Origin: Blastococcus haudaquaticus
Lineage (GTDB): Bacteria; Actinomycetota; Actinomycetes; Mycobacteriales; Geodermatophilaceae
NCBI RefSeq assembly: GCF_900230285.1
Contig: NZ_OCNK01000001.1
Location: 186,001 to 250,000 of the forward strand
Reading direction: 5' to 3'
Length of the DNA: 64,000 nucleotides
Part shown: positions 1 through 8,324 of the stretch, one piece after another
How the letters are laid out: each line of letters opens with the position of its first letter
Position numbering within the stretch: the stretch's first letter is position 1
The notes under the pieces: model-generated
Told to the model about the DNA's origin: nothing
Seen by the model: the letters and a program-made list of their open reading frames with translations, nothing else
Database searches by the model: none
Program-made: the position numbers and the translations under genes

Positions 1-690
1 GGTGGTGTCGGGGCGGATGCCCTCGTCGTCGGTGAACTCGATCGGGTCGCCCTTGCGCTGCGGGATCAGGACCGGGGTGATGGCCTCGGCGAAGATGCCG
101 TCCTTGTGGGCGCGAGCAGCCTTCTGGTGGCTGGCCGCGGCGAACTCGTCCTGCTCCTCGCGGGTCAGGTCGTAGCGGCTGTTGGCCTTCTCGGTCAGCT
201 CACCCATCGCCACCTGGTCGAAGGTGTCGGAGAGGCCGTCGTGGGCCATCGAGTCGACGAGCTTCGTGTCGCCGAACTTCGTGCCGGTGCGCGAGTTGGC
301 CAGCAGGTGCGGAGCCTGCGTCATCGACTCCATGCCCCCGGCGACGACGACGTCGAACTCGCCGGCGCGGATGAGCTGGTCGGCCATCGCGATGGCGCTG
401 AGGCCGGAGAGGCAGACCTTGTTGATGGTCAGCGAGGGCACCGACATGGGGATGCCACCGGCGACCGCGGCGGGGCGGGCCGGGTTCTGCCCGGCGCCGG
501 CCTGGATGACCTGACCCATGATCACGTAGTCGACCTGGTCGCCGGAGATGCCGGCGCGCTCCAGCGCCGCCTTGATGGCGACGCCACCGAGGTCGGCCGC
601 CGAGAAGTCCTTCAGCGAGCCGAGGAGCCGGCCCATCGGGGTACGGGCGCCGCTGACGATGACGGAGCGGGGTCGGTTGCTCTGGCTCAC
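1..690 (-). CDS. Acetyl-CoA C-acetyltransferase (thiolase), C-terminus beyond the window edge
   Basis: Condenses two acetyl-CoA to acetoacetyl-CoA, or cleaves 3-ketoacyl-CoA. The 230 visible N-terminal residues read continuously from a GTG at 690. They contain the thiolase N-terminal fold, with the acylated cysteine at residue 93 in the context NKVCLSGL, followed by the VAGGMESMT segment. The C-terminal half with the second cysteine lies outside the window. The gene is divergent from the epimerase gene, the same pairing as fadA4 and the epimerase gene of mycobacteria. It supplies the first step of the ethylmalonyl-CoA route encoded nearby. Family assignment is secure. Direction in vivo is inferred. 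Confidence 0.93.
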   Translation of the reverse strand, partial: MSQSNRPRSVIVSGARTPMGRLLGSLKDFSAADLGGVAIKAALERAGISGDQVDYVIMGQVIQAGAGQNPARPAAVAGGIPMSVPSLTINKVCLSGLSAIAMADQLIRAGEFDVVVAGGMESMTQAPHLLANSRTGTKFGDTKLVDSMAHDGLSDTFDQVAMGELTEKANSRYDLTREEQDEFAAASHQKAARAHKDGIFAEAITPVLIPQRKGDPIEFTDDEGIRPDTT

Positions 691-901
691 GGGGGCCTCC
701 AGTGCCGGGTCGCCGACGCTGGCGACCGTCTCAACAGGGCAGAACACGCTGACCGCGCAGGGTCCTACTGCCCGACAAGGATAGGACTGCGCTCTTCTCC
801 GGGTCACAACGAGCCACCCGGTCCGGGAGCACGGTCACCCGGGCGTGAACCGTGCCACATCGATGTGACGTCTGAGACGTCTTGACGGCAGGATGCCCCG
901 C
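691..901. promoter_or_regulatory. Divergent thiolase / epimerase promoter region
   Basis: About 210 bp without a gene. Two TAGGAC hexamers face outward as an inverted pair: 762-767 on the minus strand, toward the thiolase, and 782-787 on the plus strand, toward the epimerase. They resemble actinobacterial -10 boxes (TAGRRT) and could be back-to-back promoters. This was judged by eye only. Confidence 0.35.
867..881. promoter_or_regulatory. Perfect 7+1+7 palindrome before the epimerase gene
   Basis: GACGTCT-G-AGACGTC is a perfect inverted repeat ending 20 bp before the GTG at 902. Its size and place fit an operator for a dimeric repressor. No regulator is identified. Confidence 0.4.
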
Positions 902-1360
902 GTGACCACTGACGCGCACACCGGGCTGCCCGGGGAGCTGTTCACCACGATCGACCACGTCGGCATCGCCGTCCCCGACCTGGACGAGGCGATCGCCTTC
1001 TACGCCCAGGCCTTCGGGGTGCACTCCGTGCACGAGGAGACCAACGAGGAGCAGGGCGTACGCGAGGCGATGCTGGCCGTCGGGAACGGTGACACCCGCA
1101 TCCAGCTGCTGGCTCCGCTCACCCCCGAGTCCACGATCGCCAAGTTCATCGGGCGCTCCGGGCCGGGGCTGCAGCAACTCGCGTTCCGCGTCGCCGACGT
1201 CGAGGCGGTCAGCGCGACGCTGCGCGAGCGCGGACTGCGACTGCTCTACGACGTCCCCAAGCGCGGGACCGCCGACAGCCGCGTCAACTTCATCCACCCC
1301 AAGGACGCCGGCGGGGTGCTGGTCGAGCTGGTCCAGCCGGCCGATCACCCGGCTCACTGA
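902..1360 (+). CDS. mce: Methylmalonyl-CoA (ethylmalonyl-CoA) epimerase
   Basis: Interconverts the epimers of methylmalonyl-CoA (and ethylmalonyl-CoA), linking the carboxylase/reductase product to the B12 mutase. It is a 152-residue vicinal-oxygen-chelate protein with the metal-binding His in DHVGIAVPDLDEA near the N-terminus and the C-terminal VELVQP glutamate. The size matches the family. The GTG at 902 was chosen because GGCAGG at 887-892 sits nine bases upstream. An in-frame ATG at 893 would add three residues but leaves no room for a ribosome site. The gene lies about 100 bp upstream of ccr on the same strand. Confidence 0.93.
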   Translation: MTTDAHTGLPGELFTTIDHVGIAVPDLDEAIAFYAQAFGVHSVHEETNEEQGVREAMLAVGNGDTRIQLLAPLTPESTIAKFIGRSGPGLQQLAFRVADVEAVSATLRERGLRLLYDVPKRGTADSRVNFIHPKDAGGVLVELVQPADHPAH

Positions 1361-1377
1361 CCCGACTCGACCACAGG

Positions 1378-1393
1378 GTTACCCATCGGTAAC
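1378..1393. promoter_or_regulatory. Candidate pathway operator upstream of ccr (site 1 of 3)
   Basis: GTTACCCATCGGTAAC is a 6-bp inverted repeat around CATC, 71 nt before the ccr start. Its right arm overlaps TAACAT (1390-1395), a possible -10 box. A related motif occurs upstream of two other genes of the pathway (7791-7806 and 14361-14376). Confidence 0.5.
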
Positions 1394-1464
1394 ATCGCGC
1401 CACCCGCACCGCCGAGCACCGCCCCCCGCAACGCCACCGAGCCGACGAAGACCCGGGAGAACGC

Positions 1465-2796
1465 GTGAACGAGATCAGGGACGCCATCCTCAGCGACCAG
1501 CTGGACGCCGTGGCCGGGCTGGCCGTGCCCGAGTCCTACCGCGCCGTGCTGGTGCGCAAGGACGAGCAGGACATGTTCGAGGGCCTCACCACCAAGGACA
1601 AGGACCCGCGCAAGTCCCTCCACGTGGAGGAGGTCCCGACCCCCGAGCTCGGCCCGGGCGAGGCGATCGTGGCGGTGATGGCGTCGTCGGTGAACTACAA
1701 CACCGTCTGGACGTCGATCTTCGAGCCGGTCTCGACCTTCGGATTCCTCGAGCGGTACGGCCGTGTCTCCGAGCTGACGAAGAAGCACGACCTGCCGTAC
1801 CACGTGGTCGGCTCCGACCTCGCCGGCGTCGTCCTCAAGGTCGGCCCGGGCGTCAACAAGTGGAAGCCCGGCGACGAGGTCGTCGCGCACTGCCTGTCCG
1901 TCGAGCTCGAGGACCCGGCCGGCCACGACGACACGATGATGGACCCGCAGCAGCGGATCTGGGGCTTCGAGACCAACTTCGGCGGCCTCGCCGAGTTGGC
2001 CCTGGTCAAGAGCAACCAGCTGATGCCCAAGCCCGGCCACCTCTCCTGGGAGGAGGCCGCCGCCCCCGGCCTCGTGAACTCCACCGCCTACCGCCAGCTG
2101 GTCAGCCGCAACGGCGCCAACATGAAGCAGGGCGACACCGTGCTCATCTGGGGCGCCTCGGGCGGTCTGGGCTCCTACGCCACCCAGATGGCGCTCAACG
2201 GCGGTGCGATCCCGGTCTGCGTCGTCAGCAGCCCGGAGAAGGCCGAGATCGTCCGCAAGATGGGCGCCGAGCTGGTCATCGACCGCTCCGCCGAGCAGTA
2301 CGCGTTCTGGAAGGACGAGAACACCCAGGACGTCAAGGAGTGGCAGCGCCTGGGCAAGAAGATCCGCGAGCTGACGGGTGGCGAGGACGTCGACATCGTC
2401 TTCGAGCACCCCGGCCGGGAGACCTTCGGCGCCAGCGTCTACGTGGCCAAGAAGGGCGGGACGATCGTCACCTGCGCCTCGACCACCGGCTACATGCACC
2501 AGTACGACAACCGGTACCTGTGGATGAACCTGAAGAAGATCCTCAGCTCCCACTTCGCCAACTACAAGGAGGCGTGGGAGGCCAACCGGCTCATCGACAA
2601 GGGCCTCATCCACCCGACCCTGTCGAAGGTCTACCCGATGGAGGAGGTCGGCCAGGCCGCCCTCGACGTCCACCGCAACGCCCACCAGGGCAAGGTCGGC
2701 GTCCTCACCCTCGCCCCCGAGGAAGGCCTCGGCGTCCGCAACCAGGAGAAGCGCGAGCAGCACCTCGAGGCGATCAACCGCTTCCGCGGGGTCTGA
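1465..2796 (+). CDS. ccr: Crotonyl-CoA carboxylase/reductase
   Basis: NADPH-dependent reductive carboxylation of crotonyl-CoA to ethylmalonyl-CoA, the hallmark enzyme of the ethylmalonyl-CoA pathway and a supplier of polyketide extender units. The 443-residue medium-chain reductase has the expected length. The four residues known to hold CO2 in the Kitasatospora enzyme (Asn81, Phe170, Glu171, His365) are all present here, shifted by two: Asn79, Phe168, Glu169 and His363. This argues for a true carboxylase rather than a plain reductase. The GTG start at 1465 has GGGAGA five bases upstream. A palindromic candidate operator lies 71 nt before the start. Confidence 0.97.
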   Translation: MNEIRDAILSDQLDAVAGLAVPESYRAVLVRKDEQDMFEGLTTKDKDPRKSLHVEEVPTPELGPGEAIVAVMASSVNYNTVWTSIFEPVSTFGFLERYGRVSELTKKHDLPYHVVGSDLAGVVLKVGPGVNKWKPGDEVVAHCLSVELEDPAGHDDTMMDPQQRIWGFETNFGGLAELALVKSNQLMPKPGHLSWEEAAAPGLVNSTAYRQLVSRNGANMKQGDTVLIWGASGGLGSYATQMALNGGAIPVCVVSSPEKAEIVRKMGAELVIDRSAEQYAFWKDENTQDVKEWQRLGKKIRELTGGEDVDIVFEHPGRETFGASVYVAKKGGTIVTCASTTGYMHQYDNRYLWMNLKKILSSHFANYKEAWEANRLIDKGLIHPTLSKVYPMEEVGQAALDVHRNAHQGKVGVLTLAPEEGLGVRNQEKREQHLEAINRFRGV

Positions 2797-2802
2797 CGCC
2801 GC

Positions 2803-2872
2803 ACCCCCGTGCCCGCATCGACCCTGGCTCAGGGGCCGGCCCCGAGCGTGCGAGGGGTGGGGGCACGGGGGT
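2803..2872 (+). terminator. Hairpin after ccr
   Basis: A 12-bp perfect stem (2803-2814 with 2861-2872) encloses a loop that itself contains the palindrome GGGGCCGGCCCC. It starts 6 bp after the ccr stop. There is no T-run, as is usual in very GC-rich actinobacteria. Confidence 0.5.
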
Positions 2873-2943
2873 CCTGGTGCCACCGGCGCCGGATATCTCG
2901 GCGACACGCTGACGAGCGTTTGACCTTCTGCGAGGATGGAGAC

Positions 2944-4212
2944 ATGAGCGACCCGCGCCGCGACCTGCTAGCGCACCACGAGGCCCAGCACTCGTTCGAC
3001 GTGCAACTACGGGGTTACGACCGCAACCAGGTGGCCGAGGCGATCGAGCGGCTCGAGGCCGACTTCCGCATCGCCCTCGCCGACCGCGACGCGGCCGTCA
3101 GCCGCTCCGCGGACCTGGCCGGGCAGCTGTCCGCGCTGCACAACGAGATCGAGTCGCTGCGCCGCAAGGCGGCGTCGGCGTCGGCTCCCACCTTCGAGAA
3201 CATCAGCGAGCGCATCCAGCACATGCTGCAGCTCGCCGAGGAGGAGGCCGGCGAGATCCGCCACGCGGCGGCGCTCGACGCGCAGGCCGTGCGCGAGCAG
3301 ACCGCTGCCGAGGAGCGGGCACTGCTCGAGCGGCACGCCGCGGGTCAGGCCGAGGTGGAGCGGATGCTCGCCGAGGCCCGACAGAACGCCGAGCAGATCA
3401 TGCAGAAGGCGCAGCAGCGCGCCGACGAGCTCGTCGCCATGGCGCAGGAGCGCGTGGCCCGCCTCGACGCCGAGTCCCAGGCACGCCGGGCCAAGGTCGA
3501 GGAGGACTTCGACATCGCCCAGCGCGCCCGCCGCGCGGAGGCGGCGGCGGCGGAGGAGGAGCGCGAGCGCGTCTCCACCCAGGCGGCTCGGCAGCGCATC
3601 GCCGGCGCCGAGCAGCACGCCGCGCAGCTCGTCGCCGAGGCGGAGGCCAAGGCCGAGGCCATCCGCGACGTCCGCGACGAGCTCACCAATCGACTGCTCC
3701 AGGCCCGTCAGCTGCTCAGCAGCCTGCCCGACCTCGGCGACCGCCCGCAGCAGTCCGCGCCCCAGCAGTCCACGAGCCAGCCGTCCGCGCCTCAGCAGTC
3801 GGCACCCCAGCAACAGGCGCCCCAGCAGTCGGCACCCCAGCACTCGGCACCCGCGCCGCAGCAGACGCCGACGAAGGCGGCTCCCGCCGCACAGGGCGCC
3901 ACCGCCACCGGCGCCCAGAACGCCGGACCGGCGTCGAGCGGCACTCCTGCGCAGGCCGCACCGGCCCGCGAGCCCGAGCGCCGTCCGCAGCCCACGCCGC
4001 ACACCGCGTCCGCCACGCCCAGCGGCCCGTCCACGAACCCGCAGACCGCCCCGCGAGGTGAGGGCGAGGCGGCCGCTGCCCGCCAGCCGACGCGTCAGGA
4101 CCCGGTCACCCGCCAGCTGCCCATGCCGCCGCGGCCCGGCGCGACTCCGGCTCCGGTGCAGGGCCCGCCCACCCAGGCCATCGACCAGCCGGTCGGCCAG
4201 GGGCGTTCGTAA
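2944..4212 (+). CDS. DivIVA-like coiled-coil protein with Gln/Pro/Ala-rich tail
   Basis: A 422-residue protein starting at an ATG preceded by GAGGATGGA. Residues about 15-50 (SFDVQLRGYDRNQVAEAIERLE) match the DivIVA N-terminal membrane/pole-binding domain. Residues about 50-260 are predicted coiled coil, rich in Glu, Ala, Gln and Arg. The last ~160 residues are low complexity, with repeated QQSAP/QQ-AP units at 3748-3870. DivIVA-domain proteins act as scaffolds for polar growth and septation in actinobacteria. This one is not the canonical wag31, which lies in the division cluster, so a more specific role is unknown. Confidence 0.8.
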   Translation: MSDPRRDLLAHHEAQHSFDVQLRGYDRNQVAEAIERLEADFRIALADRDAAVSRSADLAGQLSALHNEIESLRRKAASASAPTFENISERIQHMLQLAEEEAGEIRHAAALDAQAVREQTAAEERALLERHAAGQAEVERMLAEARQNAEQIMQKAQQRADELVAMAQERVARLDAESQARRAKVEEDFDIAQRARRAEAAAAEEERERVSTQAARQRIAGAEQHAAQLVAEAEAKAEAIRDVRDELTNRLLQARQLLSSLPDLGDRPQQSAPQQSTSQPSAPQQSAPQQQAPQQSAPQHSAPAPQQTPTKAAPAAQGATATGAQNAGPASSGTPAQAAPAREPERRPQPTPHTASATPSGPSTNPQTAPRGEGEAAAARQPTRQDPVTRQLPMPPRPGATPAPVQGPPTQAIDQPVGQGRS

Positions 4213-4289
4213 TCCCACCCGCTCGACCGACAGCCCGCGCGCCGCGCGACCTCCGGGTCCGCACGGCACGTGGGCTGTTCGTCGTCCTG

Positions 4290-5633
4290 GTGGCGCTGCT
4301 GCTCGCTGCTCCGGCGGCGCCGGCGGCCGGCGCCGCCGAGACGGGGCAGCTGCGGATCGCCCACCTCTCCCCCGACAGCCCGGCGGTCGACGTCGCGCTC
4401 GCACCTCTCCCACCGGGCACGACCGACCCGCTGACCGATCCGGGCGAGGACCTGGCGACGGGGCTGGCCTACGGGACCGTGAGCGACCCGGTCCCGCTCG
4501 CGCCCGGTAGCTACGCGGTGAGCGTGCGCGCGGCCGGTGCCGACCGCACGGTTCCACCGGTGGTCTCCACCCGGATCGACCTGACGTCCGGCGAGGCCCG
4601 CACAGTGACCCTCGGCGGCGCCTTCGCCGACCTGGCCCTGCAGACGCTCACCGACGACCTCTCCGCTCCCCCGGCCGGCTCGGCCCGCGTGCGCGTCGTC
4701 GCAGCGGCCGGGGCGGTGCCCGCGCTGGACGTGGCGGTGCGGGGCGGACCGTCGCTGGTGGCCGACCTGCCCCTGGGCGCGGCCGGCGAGCCGGGGACGG
4801 TGCCCGAGGGGCCGGCCCTGCTCGTCGTCAGCGGCGGAACCGGGCCGGCGACCGAGGTGCCGATCTCCTTCGCGGCGGCCTCGGTCGTGACGCTGCTCGT
4901 CCTCGACTCCCCCGCCGGCGGGCTGCTCGTGCGGCCGGTGGTGGATGCCGCCGCGCCCGCGGTCGTCCCGGTCGGTGGCGTCGAGGCAGGGACGGGACCA
5001 CTGCTCCCCGGCAGCCTGCTGCCCGCGGGGGTCCTCCTCGCCGGGCTCGCGGCGGCCCGCCGGGGCCGCGTGCTGCTCGCCGCCACCGGCGTGGCCGTCG
5101 CCCTCCTCGCCGGGACGCCGGGCACCGCCGGCGCCGTTCCGGTGGCACTCCGCGGCCCCGCCCCACCCGAGGTCGAGGTGGTCGCCGGTGCGCCCGCGCC
5201 CGATCGCCTCGTCGTCCCGTCGGCCGGGGTGGACGCCGCGCTGATCGGGGCCGGGCCCGACGCCGAAGGGGCGCTCGTCCCACCGGCGGACCCGGCGGTC
5301 GCCGGCTGGTACACCGAGGGACCGGCCCCCGGGGAGACCGGCCCGGCGGTGGTCACCGGTCACGTCGACTGGGCCGGGGCGCCGGGCGTCTTCGCCGGGC
5401 TGGCCGCGGTCGACGCGGGCGCGGAGATCCGGGTGGTCCGTGCCGACGGCAGCACGGCGCTGTTCACGGTCACCAGGGTGGAGCGCGCTCCCAAGACGGC
5501 GTTCCCGACCACCGAGGTCTACGGCCCGACGTCGGGGGCCGAGCTGCGGCTGATCACCTGCGGCGGCGTCTTCGACCGCAGTCGTGGCAGCTACGAGGAC
5601 AACGTCGTCGTCTTCGCCCGGGCCGTCGGCTAG
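4290..5633 (+). CDS. DUF4397 protein fused to a class F sortase-like domain; start uncertain
   Basis: Probably an exported, membrane-anchored cell-surface protein. A secretion signal is followed by a DUF4397 domain (LRIAHLSPDSPAVDVAL). Next come hydrophobic stretches at roughly residues 240-285, then a sortase domain with His in TGHVDW, Cys in LITCGG and Arg in RGSYEDN, the class F triad. The GTG at 4290 cuts off the basic n-region of the signal peptide (RTARGLFVV), which is encoded in frame just upstream. No ATG, GTG or TTG exists in frame between 4212 and 4290. An ATC overlapping the previous stop (4212-4214) has AGGGG eight bases before it. The stop interlocks with the next gene in a shared CTAG. 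Confidence 0.8.
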   Translation: MALLLAAPAAPAAGAAETGQLRIAHLSPDSPAVDVALAPLPPGTTDPLTDPGEDLATGLAYGTVSDPVPLAPGSYAVSVRAAGADRTVPPVVSTRIDLTSGEARTVTLGGAFADLALQTLTDDLSAPPAGSARVRVVAAAGAVPALDVAVRGGPSLVADLPLGAAGEPGTVPEGPALLVVSGGTGPATEVPISFAAASVVTLLVLDSPAGGLLVRPVVDAAAPAVVPVGGVEAGTGPLLPGSLLPAGVLLAGLAAARRGRVLLAATGVAVALLAGTPGTAGAVPVALRGPAPPEVEVVAGAPAPDRLVVPSAGVDAALIGAGPDAEGALVPPADPAVAGWYTEGPAPGETGPAVVTGHVDWAGAPGVFAGLAAVDAGAEIRVVRADGSTALFTVTRVERAPKTAFPTTEVYGPTSGAELRLITCGGVFDRSRGSYEDNVVVFARAVG

Positions 5634-5935
5634 CGACGGCGGTCGCGCGCCCGCCAGCAGGTCGTGTGCCAGTGCCGGCGCAGGTCGGCGGCCGACTCGG
5701 TGTCCCAGGGGTCGAGGTCGGAATCGCGGGCGTAGGCGGCCCAGGTCACCACGTGCGGGGTTCCCGGCCGGATCTCCTGGTCGCAGCCGGGGCACCGGTA
5801 GGTCTTGCCCGTCGCCGAACCGGTGACCGGCCGCACCACCCAGTCGCCGTCACCGGCCTGCTCGACGGCGTCGACGCGACGGACGGGCTCCCGGCCCGAA
5901 GGCCTCGAGCCCGCCCGTGGACGGCGTCGGGGCAC
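5630..5935 (-). CDS. Small conserved zinc-binding actinobacterial protein
   Basis: A 101-residue protein with a basic, disordered N-terminus. It has a putative zinc site, CPGCDQEI at residues ~48-55 and HTTCW near residue 90, and ends in basic residues. Orthologues are conserved in actinobacteria (Streptomyces versions share YRCPGCDQEI, PHVV and RRHWHxxCW) and are sometimes labelled ATP/GTP-binding without clear evidence. Function is unknown. It lies directly upstream of nothing on its own strand and is convergent with the sortase gene, sharing CTAG at the stops. Confidence 0.8.
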   Translation of the reverse strand: MPRRRPRAGSRPSGREPVRRVDAVEQAGDGDWVVRPVTGSATGKTYRCPGCDQEIRPGTPHVVTWAAYARDSDLDPWDTESAADLRRHWHTTCWRARDRRR

Positions 5936-5938
5936 GCG

Positions 5939-7720
5939 TCAGCGGCTGGCGTAGTCCCGGAACCCGCGACCGGTCTTGCGGCCCAGGTAGCCGGCGGTCA
6001 CCAGGTGCTCGAGCAGGGGCGCGGGCGCGAACCCCGGCTCGCGGAACTCGGTGTAGAGCTCGCGCTCGATGGCCAGCGACACGTCCAGCCCGACGACGTC
6101 GAGCAGCTCGAAGGGGCCCATCGGGTAGCCGCAGCCGACCTTCATCGCGGCGTCGATGTCGTCGGCGGTCGCGTAGTGCGCCTCGAGCATCTTCACCGCG
6201 TCGTTCAGGTACGGGAAGAGCAGCGCGTTGACGATGAAGCCGGCGCGATCGGTGCAGGACACCGCGTGCTTGCCCAGCTGCGCGCTGACGGCGTGCGCGG
6301 TGGCCGCGACGTCCGGCGCCGTCGAGATGGTGGAGACGACCTCGACGAGCTTCATGACCTGGGCAGGGTTGAAGAAGTGCATCCCGACGACGTCGTCGGG
6401 GCGGCCGCTGGCCTTGGCGCACTCGATGACCGGCAGGCTGGACGTGGTGGTCGCGAGGACGGCGCCGGGCTTGGCGATCTCGCCGAGGTTGGCGAACAGC
6501 GCCTCCTTGACCGACAGCGACTCGACGACCGCCTCGATGATCAGGTCCGAGTCGGCGAGCTCGTCGAGCGACGTCGTCCCGGCGACGCGGGTCAGGATCT
6601 CGGCCTTGGCGCCCTCCTCCAGGCGCCCGCGCACGACCTGCTTGTCCAGGGACTTGGTGAGCGCCGTGGTCACGGCCTCGACCTTCTCGGGGCTGCGGGC
6701 CACGAAGCGGACGTCATAGCCGCCCTTGGCGACGACCTCGATGATGCCGGTCGCCATGGTCCCGGAGCCGATGACGCCCACCGTCCGCACCGGGCGCGCA
6801 CCCTCGGCCGCGCCACCGGCGGCGGGGGTCGCGGCGTCGTCGACGACCTCGGCGGAGCCGGGCTCGGCGTAGGTGTAGAAGCCGCGACCGGACTTACGGC
6901 CGAGCAGGCCGGCGGTCATCATCTGCTTGATCACCGGGCTGGGGGCGTGCAGCCGGTTGCGCGACTGCTTGTACATCGTGTCGAGGATCTCGTAGGCGGT
7001 GTCGATGCCGATGAGGTCCATCAGCGCCAGCGGGCCCATCGGCAGGCCGCACCCCAGCCGCATGGCGGCGTCGATGTCCTCGCGGGTGGCGTAGCGGTTC
7101 TCGTACATGGAGACCGCGTGGTTGAGGTAGCCGAAGAGCAGCGCGTTGGCGATGAAGCCCGCGCGGTCGCCGATGGTGACGTCGACTTTGCCGAGCCGCT
7201 CGGCCAGCGCCTCGACGTCCTCGACGACGGAGGGCTCGGTGACGACCGTCTGCACGACCTCGACCAGCTTCATGACCGGCGCCGGGTTGAAGAAGTGCAT
7301 GCCGATCACCTTGCTCGGCCGGCCGGTGACCACGGAGAGCTCGGTGACCGAGAGGCTCGAGGTGTTGGTCGCCAGGATCGTGTCCGGCGCGCAGATCTTG
7401 TCCAGCCGCGCGAAGACGTCGGCCTTGAGCTCCATGCGCTCGGGCACGGCCTCGATGACCAGTTCGGCGCTCGCCAGGTCCTCCAGCGAGTTGCTGAAGC
7501 GGATCCGCTCGAAGATGGCGTCGCGGTCGGCGGGGTCGAGCTTGCCGCGGCTGACGGCCCGGTCGGTCGACTGCTCCACGTGCCCGCGGCCGCGCGCCAG
7601 CGCCTCGTCGGTGACCTCGACAGCGGTGACCGACAGGCCCGCCCGCGCGAGCACCTCCGCGATGCCGGCACCCATGGTGCCCAGCCCCACGACGCCGACC
7701 TCGTTCAGTTCCCTGGCCAC
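5939..7720 (-). CDS. Tandem-domain 3-hydroxyacyl-CoA (3-hydroxybutyryl-CoA) dehydrogenase
   Basis: Reduces acetoacetyl-CoA to 3-hydroxybutyryl-CoA, or the reverse in beta-oxidation. The 593-residue protein is two complete 3HCDH units in a row. The first has GLGTMGAG at residues 12-18, and the second has GSGTMATG near residue 315. Each is followed by its own C-terminal helical domain (GFIANALLF / GFIVNALLF and MGPLALMDLIG / MGPFELLDVVG). This doubled architecture is known in actinobacteria. GTG at 7720 was chosen for the GGAGGAGA site before it. A longer frame lacks support. A candidate operator lies 70 nt upstream. Confidence 0.93.
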   Translation of the reverse strand: MARELNEVGVVGLGTMGAGIAEVLARAGLSVTAVEVTDEALARGRGHVEQSTDRAVSRGKLDPADRDAIFERIRFSNSLEDLASAELVIEAVPERMELKADVFARLDKICAPDTILATNTSSLSVTELSVVTGRPSKVIGMHFFNPAPVMKLVEVVQTVVTEPSVVEDVEALAERLGKVDVTIGDRAGFIANALLFGYLNHAVSMYENRYATREDIDAAMRLGCGLPMGPLALMDLIGIDTAYEILDTMYKQSRNRLHAPSPVIKQMMTAGLLGRKSGRGFYTYAEPGSAEVVDDAATPAAGGAAEGARPVRTVGVIGSGTMATGIIEVVAKGGYDVRFVARSPEKVEAVTTALTKSLDKQVVRGRLEEGAKAEILTRVAGTTSLDELADSDLIIEAVVESLSVKEALFANLGEIAKPGAVLATTTSSLPVIECAKASGRPDDVVGMHFFNPAQVMKLVEVVSTISTAPDVAATAHAVSAQLGKHAVSCTDRAGFIVNALLFPYLNDAVKMLEAHYATADDIDAAMKVGCGYPMGPFELLDVVGLDVSLAIERELYTEFREPGFAPAPLLEHLVTAGYLGRKTGRGFRDYASR

Positions 7721-7790
7721 GTTGCCATCTCCTCCCACCGCCGGTGATCGCGCGCAGTCTCTCACCCCCCGAGCGCCGCCGCTCCGCGGG

Positions 7791-7806
7791 CCTACCGGTG
7801 GGTAAC
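7791..7806. promoter_or_regulatory. Candidate pathway operator upstream of the hydroxyacyl-CoA dehydrogenase (site 2 of 3)
   Basis: On the minus strand this reads GTTACCCACCGGTAGG, 13 of 16 positions identical to the ccr site. It lies 70 nt before the dehydrogenase start, almost the same distance as at ccr. Confidence 0.45.
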
Positions 7807-7807
7807 T

Positions 7808-8248
7808 TCAGCCGCGGTCCAGGCGCAGGTCCATCCAGGGCAGCCACCGGTCGTCGACCAGCCGCTCCCAGCGCGCGGTCAGGTGGTCGCCGTCCACCCC
7901 GACGCGGAACCAGCTCCGGACACCGTCGCCGTGCAGCAGGAGCACTCCCGGCTCCTCGAGCGTCAGGCGCATGACGCCGGGCTGCTCGGCATCGTCGAAG
8001 GCGTGCATCTGCCAGCCGCCGTCGCCGTGCACGCCGCCGATGACCTCGTGCAGGACGACGCGTTCTCCACCGATGCGCACGTCGACGTCGTGGGCGATCC
8101 AGTGCCCTCCCGGCAGGAGTGCGTAGACATCGGTACCGGCGATGGACGCGGTGGCCTCTCCCGCGTCGTCCAGGACGCTGCCGGACGTCCTCCACCGGCC
8201 CAGGACCGGGGTCAGCGGTTCGAGACGGCTCGCGGGTTCCGTGGGCAT
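7808..8248 (-). CDS. DUF1579-like protein
   Basis: A 146-residue, probably cytosolic beta-rich protein. The LGRWRTSG start, a central GGHWIAHDVDV and the pattern of alternating strands resemble the DUF1579 lipocalin-like family, whose function is not established. It lies 76 bp downstream of nucS on the same strand and 87 bp upstream of the dehydrogenase start. No catalytic motif is evident. Confidence 0.65.
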   Translation of the reverse strand: MPTEPASRLEPLTPVLGRWRTSGSVLDDAGEATASIAGTDVYALLPGGHWIAHDVDVRIGGERVVLHEVIGGVHGDGGWQMHAFDDAEQPGVMRLTLEEPGVLLLHGDGVRSWFRVGVDGDHLTARWERLVDDRWLPWMDLRLDRG

Positions 8249-8324
8249 CGCGGTCCTCTCCTCGGGTGACGAGAGCTACGACGTCCCGGGGAGCTCGCGC
8301 TCATCGGCGGCGGGCCGCCGGTCC

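Noticed and set aside
1354-2907. 517-codon minus-strand frame opposite ccr
   Set aside because: ccr is secure with all CO2-binding residues. The opposite frame has no homology I recognise.
3748-3870. Tandem repeat block
   Set aside because: It is a coding Gln/Ser/Ala/Pro repeat in the DivIVA-like protein, not an array.
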